Positions 20,356 through 31,250 of a DNA stretch of 64,000 nt are shown in pieces. A model generated the notes under the pieces. That model had not been told where the DNA came from. It did no database searches and saw only the letters and a program-made list of their open reading frames with translations. This DNA is from Oscheius tipulae (lineage: Eukaryota > Nematoda > Chromadorea > Rhabditida > Rhabditidae). Numbering within the stretch: the first letter of the stretch is position 1; each line of letters starts with the position of its first letter. The translations under genes and the position numbers were made by a program. Where the stretch lies: NCBI GenBank assembly GCA_037178975.1, contig JASJZH010000004.1:6200001-6264000 (forward strand), written 5' to 3'.

Positions 20356-21195
20356 ATCTTGCAAGACGTTGACGAAAGTCCAATGAATAAAGACAAATTA
20401 CTCTCCGAGTACAAAAGATGTGTTTTTCGATCCGTAAATGTTGGTCGTTATTCGGATAGAGGCAAACAGTCTACACCCGCTCAGCTATCAAATGAGGGAA
20501 CAATTGTCAGACACTTTTTGCAGTTTGTCCAGGACTTGTGCCGATCGCCGCAAAATTATTTTTGGATAGCGATTTGTGGTCACGATCTGTCGGACACCGA
20601 ACTCAACTTGAAGCTTCTTTGAGCCCGAAATGCATTTTGATGTTCAGTCTCTTGACTTCAACGTACTAACGAGGAACTATTGCATGTCAACGATTCTCAA
20701 AAATCAAAAAGCATCGTGATACTCGTGGATTATTTGAACAGCTACTACATAATGAGTGTTATTTCCACGATATGTAGCATCTGTCACGACAGACAGCTGC
20801 ACAATATCATTTTTGGTTACGGGCAAAATGTGACCACCCTCGCATTTGAGAGTAAAGACTATTTTAGTTCCTGGTTCAGATAGAAGTAAACAAAGTTGCA
20901 TAGTACAGATCTATTTTCATGAGTGTCAATATGAATCCGATATTTCAGCCAGTCAAGATAAAACTGGACAGAATTTGCAATAGCTCCCTGTGTCTTTCAC
21001 AGCAGACTTGCCTTTTAATCTCTCGCCATAGCATGACTAGTCAGCTCCTTCACATAGAAGGACACCTTTAAAATTGCACTTTTAAAATAGAGATATGAGA
21101 TAAGAAACAACACAATTTGCAATGAGCATTTATTAGTCTAGGGCTGTGTACACCTGAGAAAAGGGGCCTTGTAACTACAGTTGTAGGCCTTCTAC
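20356..21195. other. intergenic, no gene seen
   Basis: Holds the 3' end of glutamine synthetase and the 3' end of the convergent thrombospondin-repeat gene. Open frames on both strands (20359-20622 plus, 20680-20883 plus, 20704-20901 minus) lack family features. Confidence 0.45.
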
Positions 21196-22809
21196 CTAGC
21201 TAGCAATTGTCTTCGTACATTGGAAGTTATTCAGAGCAGTGTTAATGGTTTTGAGATAGCCTGTTGCGCACGTCTGACGAGGATACCCACAAAGATCAAA
21301 TCCACAAGGAGCGGATCCAAAGAATGAACCTCTGAAGTATTGCCCAGTTGATAGGTTTGTAGTAATACTTACGTGCACTTTGAGCCAACTGGACAGAAAC
21401 GTCGAGAATCCACCGAACCATAGGCTCCGCAGGTATCGTTGCAGGTCTTTCCAGTTATCGGCTGCCAAGAAGTCCATGTCCCAGCAATCTAAACATTCTA
21501 TTTGAGCTCTGATTGTTTTCTAGATTTACGTAGTTCGGCTGTACAGATAGGCAGATACTGGCACCGTCATAAGACAACACATTGATAGCAGATCCGCAAC
21601 AAGCAGATCCTGTTGAGCACGCCATTCCACCGCAAGCCTCCGTTTGTGTGCTGTTACCACTGAAATGGAGGATTGTTCAAGTTGAGCAACTGTTCTTACG
21701 TGCACGGGCATCCATAGCCTGCGCTGCCGCATGTCCTGGTTCTGCTTCTTGTTCCGCACAGTCCACACGTTGCCGTACAAGAACTCCAAGCCGACCAGTT
21801 GTTCCAAAGACCGTCAGCTGCTAGAACTTTTGATTGAGACGTTGATGGTAATCCTTACAGGGACAGCACTCAGACTTATTTAAGGTGATTCCTGGAAAGG
21901 TATCGGTGCACAAACTTGTACCATTAACAGCAGTATTGTTGAAACCCGTACAACACTCTAAAATTTGTGCTTTGGATCCAGAAGTAGTGGTTGTCAACTC
22001 ACCTGTTGTTCGACCAACACAAGGCGCCCTGTTACACGGCTGTAGTTCCCATGTATTGCCGCTGAAAGGAGGGTTCAATTCACGTGAATTTGGAAACAAC
22101 ATACACACATCGACAGCCATATCCAGTAGTCAGACAAGTTCGCGTCCTGTTTATCTTTCCACAGGCTCCGCAGGTATCGGAACAGGTGCCGACAGTCACC
22201 CATTCTCCCCACATTCCTATTTACGAATAAGCAACTTTGTTTGACACAATACCTCCGATTGGGCAGCAAGAACACTCGACAGCCGGAGCCGGTGTAGTAG
22301 TACATGTCACGTTTTCACCCTGAACAGGATTTTTTCGCAATCAGAAAATCTCATAACTACCGGAGAGAGACATTTGAAGATACCACAGGCAACAGCCAGA
22401 CTCTTTCCCGCGAGACAGGTGTAGTTTCTTGGCCAGTAACACGGATTATTGTCACACGGAACCACATCAGTTGTGCTTCCACTGAAATTGTTTGGTATGT
22501 TGTCACAGTACTACTCTTGTTGCAATAAATTATTCGAAACTCACGTGCATGGACAGCCTCCTTCTACCGTGTCGCTGAGACAGGTCCTTGTCCTTGTCAT
22601 GTTTCCAGCTCCTGAAATACTACGATACTTACAGTACACCACAGTCTCACCTCCACAGTAATCATAACAAGTCGTCAGGTTCCCGACCCATTCGCTCCAT
22701 GTGCCTCCTGGAGCACAGCACTGAGAATGCACTCCCTGAATCAGGTTATTGTGAGTTCAAAGAAGCTTGTTACCTGAAGGAAGGCGGTGAGGATGACGAA
22801 GGTAATCAT
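21196..22809 (-). CDS. secreted multi-TSP1 (thrombospondin type 1 repeat) protein
   Basis: About ten short exons join to roughly 330 residues. The first encodes a signal peptide (MITFVILTAFLQGVHSQCC). Four TSP1-type modules follow the pattern W..W, then CxxxCG, then a RTRTC-like motif and a closing Cys pair: WSEWVGNLTTCYDYCGG, WGEWVTVGTCSDTCGACG, WNNWSAWSSCTATCGLCG and WTSWQPITGKTCNDTCGA. Between modules lie Cys-rich spacers with several N-glycosylation sites (NVT, NYT, NNT, NGT). The third module is preceded by a PCNRAPC-type spacer. Expected to be extracellular, binding matrix or glycans; no catalytic domain or membrane anchor is seen. The stop is at 21196-21198. Exon junctions are consistent in phase throughout. 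Confidence 0.87.
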
Positions 22810-23096
22810 CGTTTTTTGGTGCTCTGTACCCGCCGAGCTGTCTATTTAAAGCTTTCATCGTGCTCTCAAAAGGCCAAACAACATTACAGACGGCTGTGCA
22901 AATGGGTGATACATTCTACAGCTCCGGAAGTACCGCCGGAAAAAGTGTGCTCGTTCTATTTCGATGCGGGCTCGTTCGTTTAGGATGATCGATGAGCAGG
23001 AGAGGGAGAGATGGCTGTTGTGTTGGTAATTAGCCTTTTTTGAATACTCGATTGCATCTGAAGGAGGAGAGAAACAAACACACTCTCAACAGCAAC
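22810..23096. other. divergent intergenic region between TSP1 and TTL genes
   Basis: The two genes start 287 bp apart on opposite strands, so this stretch must contain both promoters. No specific motif was recognised. Confidence 0.5.
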
Positions 23097-23654
23097 ATGA
23101 ACATCCTTTATTCAGTTTTACTCGTTGGGACAGTTTCTGCGTATGAACAGGTACAGTGACAAAAAACTCTATACCCTTTACTTTAGTCAGTGGGCGTACT
23201 GGTTCGATTCACTTGTGGGAAGATTGGGGAGAACTCGAAGGAAGCAGCTCTTTACAGTTCTGAAGAAGCAGAAGGTTCATATCATTCTCCTTAGAATAGC
23301 CATACAAAGCTTCATAAGACTTCCAGTTTCAGAAAAAAAAACAATGGCATCTGCTATGACTGACTCTGAAGGTAATCTGAATATTAGTAGCTCTGTTGAT
23401 TCTGTGACTCGGATCAAACCAAGTCTGGTATATCAGCACACTTGCGACATTTCTTCTGAGGTACATTTTCACGCGATTAAGAATAGTAACTGCTTCAGAG
23501 TGAGTGCTATGTGTTGCTAACAATCCACATCCCCGATGACTACATTTTTGAAGGAGACAAGAGTTCGATTTATGAATACTACAATATCAACCATGTAAAC
23601 TTGCAAAACACTGTTTTTCCAGACAATTTCAAAATAAGCAAAGTCTGTTCCTGA
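23097..23654 (+). CDS. transthyretin-like (TTL) secreted protein
   Basis: Four exons join to about 145 residues. Exon 1 encodes a signal peptide, MNILYSVLLVGTVSAYEQ. The mature part starts SVGVLVRFTCGKIGEN, the short beta-strand-Cys motif of TTL proteins, continues with ALYSSEEAEEKKTMASAMTD, the turn SEGNLNISSSVDSV (the equivalent of D.NG.F.L.G) and SLVYQHTCDISSESECY (the I.H.C motif), and ends with a tail carrying Asn and aromatic residues and KVCS. Introns are about 36-58 nt. TTL proteins are a large nematode-specific secreted family with few known functions, such as TTR-52 in apoptotic cell clearance. It lies near another secreted-protein gene, with no sign of co-transcription. Confidence 0.88.
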
Positions 23655-24096
23655 AATAATGAAGTTAAATTACTGGCTTTCCTTAAGCTCCCATTTCTAG
23701 TTCTCCTGTAGCACGTGCTTGAATTCAAGATTCCTCGGAAATCCCACGTTTCGGCAACCATTTGTTTCACGTTATTCCTCTAGCTCATGTTTTCTTATTC
23801 ACATTTTCAGGCAGAAATGAAAGCGACGTTGGGCATATCTAAGATGTCGGCATCAAGATAAGCCCCCTCCACTTACTTTTCAAAATTGACCTTCAGACAT
23901 CAGTTTTTATTAGTCCCCAAATTCGGGGGTTCCCCGTTTTAGTTTGCTTTCTCTAGCGGCACTAAGCCTAAGCAGTCTAGGAAAGAAACACTAAAAACCA
24001 GAAAAAAGTGAAGGAAAAAAATCAGGGACTTTGAATTTGTTTGAGGTGAAAAGAACGACTAACTTGTGGCTTTTGTTTTGAAAGACTGAAAGATTT
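23655..24096. other. intergenic, no gene seen
   Basis: Non-coding spacer between the TTL gene and the repeat array. It is AT-rich with no RNA gene seen. Confidence 0.4.
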
Positions 24097-25855
24097 GTGC
24101 AACAAGCTAGGCTGCCGCCCCTTCGGGGCGGTAGCCTAACTTGTTGCGCCTCTTGAGGCATATCTACCTTGTCCTTTGCCCAGCAAAAACGATTGCTAAT
24201 GACCATCTCTAATCAGTGAAACCCACTTCCCACTCCTTGACCCCACTTTCTATTCCTCAAACCCACTTCCCTTTCACTCTTTGAACCCATTTCCCATTCC
24301 TCGACCCAACTCCCTGTCCAAGTAATGCTAACGCCCCTTCGGGCTCAATGCCAGTAATAATCTAATTCTTTCAAAATTGCCCGATTTCTATTTCCTTCTG
24401 TCCAACTGTCGTGACCCTTTCCTCCCACTTCAACCTGTCCGCATTCAGTCTAATCAAGGTGCCGTGACAGGAGCAACGTCCTCCCAACGAAGCTATCTCC
24501 CAAACTGACTCGATTTGGCTTGACTTGCAAACAATTAGTGTGCGCACAAAATAGTGCTCACTAATTGGCAATATTGGCTTCAGACAGACAGATAGACAGA
24601 CAGAGACGCGAGGACAATTTAAAATAGACAAGTTAGGCTACGCCCCTTCGGGGCTCATTGAACCCACTTCCAATTCGTCAAAAACCACTGAATCCACTTA
24701 CCTTTCTTCTAACCCACTTCCTATATCCCAAGTCACTTCCTATTCTTTGAACCCATTTCTTATTCTATAAATAGATTCTCTTACCCTTGTACCCACTTCC
24801 CACCCCTCGAAAAACGTCCCATCCCATTTCCCTTTCACTTTTTGAACCCAATCTCCTTGAATTAAACCCACTTCCCACCCTTTGAACCCATTTCCTATCC
24901 CTCGAACCCTCTTCCACTCTTTAAACTCACTTTTTACCTTTTGAACCCTCTTCCCTACCATTATATCCTACTTCCTATCTTTTGAATCTTCTTCTCACCC
25001 TTTGAACCCGTTTTCTATCTCTCGACACACCCCAACTCCCTATCCAAGTAATGCTATCGCTCAATGACAGTCATAATCTGATTCCTTTGATCTTTACCTG
25101 GTTTCTATTTTTTTCTGTCAGCCTGTCTTGGTCCCCTTCCCTCTAACTTCCCGCATGTTTCCCGCCAGTTGAGCTACCCTGACAGAAACAACATTCTTTC
25201 AAAAAAGCTATCCCCAAACTGACTTGACTTGCAAACAATTAGTGTGCGCACAAAATAGTGCACACTAATTGGCAATATTGGCTTCAGACAGACAGACAGA
25301 CAGACAGAGACGCGAGGACAATTTAAAATAGACAAGTTAGGCCGCCGCCCCTTCGGGGCGGTAGCCTAACTTGTTGCGCACCTTGAGGCATATCTACCTT
25401 GTCCTTTCCCCAGCAAAAACGATTGCTAATGACCATCTCTAATCAGTGAAACCCACTTCCCACTCTTTGACTCCACTTTCTATCCCTCAAACCCATTTCC
25501 CTTTCACTCTTTGAACCCATTATTCCGATTTCTCAACCCTGTCCAAGTATTGCTATCGTCCCTGGGGAGCTCAATGACAGTTATATCCTCTGATACCTTT
25601 GAGTTTTGCCCGGTTTCTATTTCCTTCTGTCAGCCTGTACTGGTCCTTCTTTCTCACTTCGCCCTGTTCGCATTTTCCGCGCCAGTCGAGCTATCATGAC
25701 AGAAGCAACGTCCTCCCAACGAAGCTATCTCCCGAACTGACTTGACTTGCAAACAATTAGTGTGCGCACAAAATAGTGCACACTAATTGGCAATATTGGC
25801 TTCAGACAGACAGACAGACAGACAGAGACGCGAGGACAATTTAAAATAGATTTCG
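24097..25855. repeat. array of a complex hairpin-bearing repeat (about three units)
   Basis: The ordered parts recur: (1) a hairpin with arms GGCNGCCGCCCC / GGGGCGGTAGCC and a TTCG loop (24097-24149 and 25331-25379; half copies at 24330 and 24636); (2) GCAAAAACGATTGCTAATGACC; (3) an array of TTGAACCCACTTCC-type units; (4) a palindromic box with AATTAGTGTGC and GCACACTAATT arms (about 24534, 25237 and 25757); (5) a CAGA microsatellite, then GACGCGAGGACAATTT. Units start near 24.1, 24.64 and 25.33 kb. Diverged copies are at 4.76-5.28 and 18.5 kb. No open frame with coding features. Confidence 0.85.
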
Positions 25856-26286
25856 CGTACTACCATTGCTCCAGAAGAACATCACTTGTTCCGTTATTTA
25901 TCTTCAAAGGCTGCTTCATTCGTCACCAGAACGATTCAATACTGTTCGTATGTACTGCAATACCGTTCACGATAATAAACATCTCAAGTTTTTGAAATTC
26001 TAAACAAAACCTACTTTATGAGTTGCACTGAATGGTTAACTTGAATATGCAAAGATGTGATTCAGCTTCCTTTCCACGAATCCGAGTAGCTTACCAACGT
26101 GTTTACGGAGAACAGAACAGTCAGGGTTTTAGCCGTTCTATCTGGAACTAGTTAAGCAAAAAAAAAAATGGCCAGTTTTTTGTTCATAATCTATATTTTC
26201 TTTCTAGCGGCAATTGGAAAGTAACTGACCACGCCCACAAACAACTAATACCGGATATATATATAACGTTTTATTGGCAGAGCTAT
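25856..26286. other. intergenic, no gene seen
   Basis: Contains a possible A-rich tract at 26157-26169 and AT-rich TATATATATAA near 26256-26266, just beyond the 3' end of the minus-strand secreted-protein gene. No recognisable features. Confidence 0.4.
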
Positions 26287-27048
26287 TTACAATCCGTACT
26301 GAGTAGAGAGGGCAATATTTCCGATCTCTTGATCTTCCTCGTAGACTCCTATTTCCACATGATAGCTACCCTGAAATGCCTTGAATTTTTTAAGAGAGCG
26401 AAACAAACACCTTTATCCAGTCAACAATCCTCCCGACGAGGAAAATGTATGGTGAGGGTGGCAGCTTCATAGTCGGCTTTAGTCCGATACTCTCTTCCAA
26501 CTTTTCTGCTGAAAGGGACCGACCATCGGCAAAAGCTTGGGCCAGAGTTGTAGGAATGTAGTCGACGACCCGGTAGGTACTAAAAAGTCAAAGATTGGAC
26601 AGCAGATAGCAATACTCTTACCAGTAAGAGTTAAGTATAAAGAGGAAGGCTTCTCCCTTGTGGCATATTGTTTTCCCATTTCTGGTCAAAGTCAATCGGA
26701 TAAATGTATTTTCGACATCAAACTTTCGTAGCAGTTGAAGAGTTCCTAAAACTAAAGTAGCTCTGTACAAAAGTTTTTCTTACCATTTGAAATCTTGACA
26801 TAACCAGGTTGTAATACATTTGGTTGTCTGTCGTAACATGAGGGCTTTTGCTCGACGTCATAAGTGAAGAGAGTCACATTTTTGACCGTAAGTGGGAAAG
26901 AATCTGATTCTAATTTGAGAAAAAAAGAAAAGAACATACCATCTGTATTTGAAACTCTCACAACATTTGTAACTTCGTCAATACAAGAAGCTTGACAGGA
27001 GATTGTGAGTCCGAGAGCAATTGGCAGGAAAACTAGCCGCTTAGTCAT
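26287..27048 (-). CDS. secreted protein of unknown family
   Basis: Five exons join to roughly 210 residues. The start MTKRLVFLPIALGLTISCQA is a clear signal peptide. The mature protein contains NVTLFTYDVEQKPSCY, QPGYVKISNGTLQLLRKFDVEN, FIRLTLTRNGKTICHKGEAF, then YRVVDYIPTTLAQAFADG and WIKGSYHVEIGVYEEDQ before the stop at 26287-26289. The alternating hydrophobic-polar strands and paired Cys (for example C near KPSCY and C in TICHKG) suggest a small beta-rich extracellular domain, something like an ML or transthyretin-like fold, but no diagnostic motif was found. Introns are about 30-45 nt and in phase. I do not recognise the family. Confidence 0.65.
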
Positions 27049-27382
27049 CTAAAATAAACAACTCGGGCTCAAGTGCGGAGTGGGAAACGAGCTCGTAAAC
27101 AAGAGACCACAAGGCACAACACACGAATTTTAAATTGATGTTATGTGAGACGCATGACTGTCTGGAAAGCAAAGCACGTAGACATCAGAAAAACGGAGAA
27201 TCATGAAGCAAATAGTGAGCATCTGCTGGTTTTTTTCTATTTGCACATATGCTGAAGGGTCAGCGAAGGACGTTGTCAGGTTATAATCGCTTTATGTTCA
27301 GGTCATTCACATGAATTTCAACGGAACGGAACGCAGTATTGTTAGGACGACTTATGCTTCTGTCGATTGCGCAACATTTCTG

Positions 27383-28554
27383 TCAGTATAGGTTCGGCTC
27401 CTTTGATTTGAAGCGCTGGCAAATGTGACCTTCTTTAAATGAGTCTAAAAAGAACTCTATTACACGAATATTATCTGTTTTCTCCACCTTCATACCCAGT
27501 AGCTTCAAAAGTCCGTTACGGTATTCACTGATGTAAATCAACATCAGGAAAGGGTCTACGATCTGAGCCACAGACATGCCTGCTCCTATGTATTCCATCG
27601 CCTGACCGACGGTTATACCCAGCAGAGAAAAGGAGGTGATGATAAGGATTGGAAAGCCGTTGAACACGAAGGGGAAACTCAGCTGAAGAAGGATTAGTCT
27701 AGTTAACTTGCTGAACAAACCTGAAGTAGGAGAAGAGTGAATATCCGTTTTTCGTGTCGTTTCCTCGACGAGTCATCGAGTTCTTTTAACGCCTTGAGTA
27801 TTTTCTTGATGCAGACAGATTCGATCAGAACTGTGATGGTAACAACTGACGTATAGCAGAGATTGCAAATGACCGGTGGCCAATAAAATCCTCCTTCCGG
27901 CAACTACAAATCACTTATTGCTAGATTGTTTTCCACTTACCAAGAGTGGTCCTCCCACGTAGGCAAAGTCTTCAGCCGTCTGATTCAGTTTGTTCTGATA
28001 GAGGTCTTTGTAAAGCTCGTTCACATAGTTGTTCGGACAGATCTCTACAATCGTGTAAGCGAGGAGAAGAAGGGCTGCCATGGAGATCAGTACGACGATA
28101 GAGAATCTCCACTTTGATTTGAACAGCGTTCCAACAAAACCTCTGTACATGGTTGTTTTTGAACAAGTAATGTATTACCCGCAGAGAATCGAGTAGCGGT
28201 ACATGAAGGATATACAGATGACGATGAGATTCTGGGCGAATGTCAACGTGAACACCACCACAGATAGCATTCGAACCGAGAATGGAAAGTAGTCTATGGT
28301 ACTGTAGAAGGCGTAACCACCAGGGAAGGAATGAAATGTCTGCGACTACATACTTTTATCCTGTAAAAACATACCGGTAGAGCGATAGCCTGAGACCCGG
28401 AATACATCAAAGCAGTAAAGTTGTACAACAAGAGGAGGTACTTGTAGTGACCGAGACTTTTGGACGAGAAGAAGAATATGATAGGAATCAAAAGTAGGTT
28501 CAAAAAGCAAGCTGTACATCCGGAGACGAGCGATATCCAAGAATGAAGTCTCAT
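27383..28554 (-). CDS. Str-like serpentine chemoreceptor
   Basis: Five exons join to about 330 residues, starting MRLHSWISLVSG at 28554 and ending at 27383-27385. TM1 is FLNLLLIPIIFFF; the conserved GHYKYLLLLYNFTALMYSGSQ follows, matching the G.YK.L motif and YS of Str-family receptors. Next come TFHSFPGGYAFYSTIDYF, LTFAQNLIVICISFMYRYSIL (TM3 and the FxYRY element), VCIKKILKAL (loop 3) and the last exon FPFVFNGFPILIITSFSLL with DPFLMLIYISEYRNGLL, whose DP..I..YR matches Str TM7 and tail. It belongs to a local group with the next gene. Expected chemosensory receptor. Confidence 0.85.
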
Positions 28555-28977
28555 GATTATGACCTGAACAATTTGATGTGTAACTAGGAGGAAAGCGGGA
28601 AATTGATCTAAAACATGTGGGAAGAAGATGATTATTTTCTGGGTATCTAATAGAAAAGCACATTGCTTAATGGAGCAAGAACTGAACTCTAAGTGAACAG
28701 AATAGGTAATGCTCGAGGAATGTGGTCGGTCTATTAAAAGTTTCAGCTGTAAAAGTAATCGAAAGCAATGATCAGGAAATGAATAAGTAAACTCTTAACA
28801 GAATATTTATTTATAGTTAGTTTTTTATTTGAACCTTTCAAGTTGGGTAATTGGATAATTACAAATAAGAAAGGCCAAGGTTTGGTTCCTTGAACCACTG
28901 AATGTAGTTGCTTATAATTACATGAAAACAGGTGAGTTAATGTAATAACAATTCATTCACAATATATTTCTGTTTGA
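28555..28977. other. intergenic, no gene seen
   Basis: Contains AT-rich sequence, including AATATTTATTTATAG near 28802. Promoter of the 27383-28554 receptor should be here. Confidence 0.4.
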
Positions 28978-29160
28978 TCATGTTTTGATGTGATCCCCGA
29001 TAAAAGAGTACAAGTATTGGATCGAGTACTTAAGCGACAGACATAAAAACTCCGAGAAGCTGAGGGACCATGCCAGCCGGCAGATTGAGAGCGGCTGTAA
29101 AATTGATAGGAGGAATTCCGTTGAATATAAACGGGAACAGAGCCTGTAACTGTTTGCAAG
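28978..29160 (-). pseudogene. Str-like receptor fragment (last exon only)
   Basis: Reads as the TM6-7 exon of the neighbouring receptors: FPFIFNGIPPINFTAALNL, GVFMSVA, then an in-frame TAA where the intact gene at 29639 has Gln (MSIAQVLDPILVL), then VLDPILVL. No other exons are found upstream before the next gene. It is a dead fragment of the same family. Confidence 0.8.
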
Positions 29161-29638
29161 TGTTACCCAGCTTGTCTTTTCCAAGCAGCCAGGTGGGTGT
29201 GTTTTCGTGATTGATTGGAATAAATAGCCACTCTCAACTTGTTCTGTTGAGATGTGGGCGTCGTGGACAGGTGTTTTCACTTGAGAGTTTTTCTCTTCTT
29301 TGTTTGTGCTCTTCCAAACAACCCTTAGGCGAAAATCTTTAGAAACCGTTGATGTAGTTTGAAACTAATGAGCCTACGTTTTGTTACATTTCAGTACTGC
29401 GCTTTTGAAACATTGTTTCGTCTGGCCACCCGACTTCTGATGGATATTTCTTTGAGCGTTGTCACAAGACATATCGTCAAGGCATGACTGAATCATGTAC
29501 GGGGACCCTTTTTTGGCTTTTCCAGCATAAAACTCTTGACATCTAAGTACAAATGTTTATGGTTGAAACGACGTATTCTCTGGATTTCTTGGAGACGAAT
29601 TCGGCTGGCCTATTGTCGAAGCGTAGTTGACTCTGGTG
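29161..29638. other. intergenic, no gene seen
   Basis: Spacer between the receptor fragment and the next Str-like receptor. Open frame 28978-29280 (minus) is an alternate reading of the fragment. Confidence 0.4.
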
Positions 29639-30751
29639 TCAAAGGTCTGCAAAAGTTCTGACATCACTTCTTACAAGTCCTACTGAAATGCCTAGAAAAC
29701 GAAAGACTCCTCGACGATACTCTCCAATGAAAGTAAGAACGAGAATCGGATCCAAAACTTGAGCTATGGACATCAGAGCTCCAAATATTTGTGGTATACA
29801 GCCGGCAGATATGCCAAAATATGTACAGGTGTAGACGAAAATTATGGGAAGTCCGTTGAAGATGAACGGAAACAATGACTGAAAGATTTCTTAGCTAAAC
29901 TGACTAACACATACCTGAAGGATGAGGAGAATGAACAATTTCTTCTGGATTCTAACGCTGGAGGAGGAAGCGACAGCCCGGAACATTCTTATCATCCTCG
30001 TGACACAGGCCCACTCGATAGAAGAAGTGATTACAGTCAGTCCAGTGTAGCTCAAAACTACAAAGATGCCGTACCAATAAGGATCGCCATTCTCGAACTA
30101 AAACTCTTTCCAGTTCACCTTGAGTACTTACAAACAGAGGTCCCCCAATATAGGCATAATCTTTCGGATCCTTGCCTAATTTCTCCAGAGATTCCTCTCG
30201 AAAATACGAGTTCATAAAATCATTAGCGGTTATGCCAATTATAGACATTGACGGAATTAATGAAGTTGTAATAGCAAGAGAAACTGTCAGTGGAATTAAG
30301 CGACAATTTTTGAAGTAGTCCAAGATGCCTGTGCTGGAATGAACATGGTCAGACGAGGAATCATACCTACTTGCATAGAACCCCGTATCGATAAAGGAAA
30401 GAAAGACAGACAACTACTTCGAGAGTAGCGAACATTGATGGAAAAATGACGACGGCTAGATCACTGACTATTCGGGGGATATAGGAGACTGTTCCGTAGA
30501 AGATGTAGCCGTTCTTGAAGACATAAAACGTCTGAAATGATCCTTATTTGGCTCTTTTTAGAGCCACTTACAGGAAGGAGGATGACCTGGGCTCCAGTAT
30601 AAAGTACAGCTGTCAGAATATACAGAAGGAGGAGGTACTTGTACTTGCCGATGTTCTTAGAAGAAAACTTGATAATGATAGGGATGAGAAGACTGTTCAG
30701 AATGAAGGCTGTGACTCCAGAAATGAGGCTGATCCGACTGTAGAGGTCCAT
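29639..30751 (-). CDS. Str-like serpentine chemoreceptor
   Basis: Five exons join to about 320 residues. The ATG at 30751 gives MDLYSRISLISGVTAF, aligned with the neighbour's MRLHSWISLVSG. GKYKYLLLLYILTAVLYTG is the TM2 motif; TFYVFKNGYIFYGTVSY and EVVVCLSFLYRYGVLC cover the region around TM3; then SSIEWACVTRMIRMFR (loop 3), ILLILQSLFPFIFNGLPI (TM6) and IFGALMSIAQVLDPILVLT with IGEYRRGVFRFLG (TM7 and tail). Introns are 34-38 nt, for instance one ending TTTCAG before SLFPF. It is paired with the 27383 gene and the fragment at 28978, all on the minus strand. Expected sensory-neuron receptor. Confidence 0.85.
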
Positions 30752-30985
30752 TGAGAGCGAGAAGAGGAACAAGTTGTTACTCAGACAACAATTTCTCCTG
30801 TTAAACTCTTTCTAATTGATGTGTGAATCATTCTCACAAGAACCACCAATCAAGACGTCATAGAAAGGGAGAGAGCATTTCCTTATTGACACCTTCAAAC
30901 AGTCTCCATCCACTTTATTGTGCCCGTTCTACAATATGTTGTGATCTATTTTCATCAGTTGTTTTTGTTGATTCGAGAGAGTAGT

Positions 30986-31250
30986 TCATTCGTAACGTTC
31001 TTCTTCTGGCTGCTGGGCTGGTTGCAATAATCGGCGAACTCTATTGTAATTTCTTGGAAGAAAAACGCATCCCATCGGACTGAAGAAACAGTTGCTCTCC
31101 ATGCGTCCTTCCAGCATACGGTCGATTCGACTGAAAGCATTAAACTCGCTGAGTGACGTTAGTGAAAACCAACCTTGGTGCCGAGTTGACATGGCTGAAA
31201 CAGAGAGCAGCCAGGAGGAAGACAAGAAGTGTGCCCAAACTCAGCTTCAT
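30986..31250 (-). CDS. small secreted peptide precursor, allatostatin-C/somatostatin-like loop
   Basis: Two exons join to about 75 residues. The first encodes a signal peptide, MKLSLGTLLVFLLAALCFSH. The second contains ESNCFFSPMGCVFLPR followed by NYNRVRR and a Gln/Glu-rich tail ending RYE. The spacing and residues of CFFSPMGC match the disulphide loop of arthropod allatostatin C, C[YF]F[NS]P.[SG]C, and a basic site (GR before MESN, RVRR after) could be used for release. Length and layout fit a neuropeptide precursor, so the peptide would be cyclic and act through somatostatin-like GPCRs. Divergence outside the loop is large, so the assignment is an inference. Splice junction phase is consistent (AG|T). 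Start 31250, stop 30986-30988. Confidence 0.65.

Noticed and set aside
20359-20901. Open frames after glutamine synthetase
   Set aside because: They sit in the 3' region with no family features; overlapping frames on both strands argue against coding.
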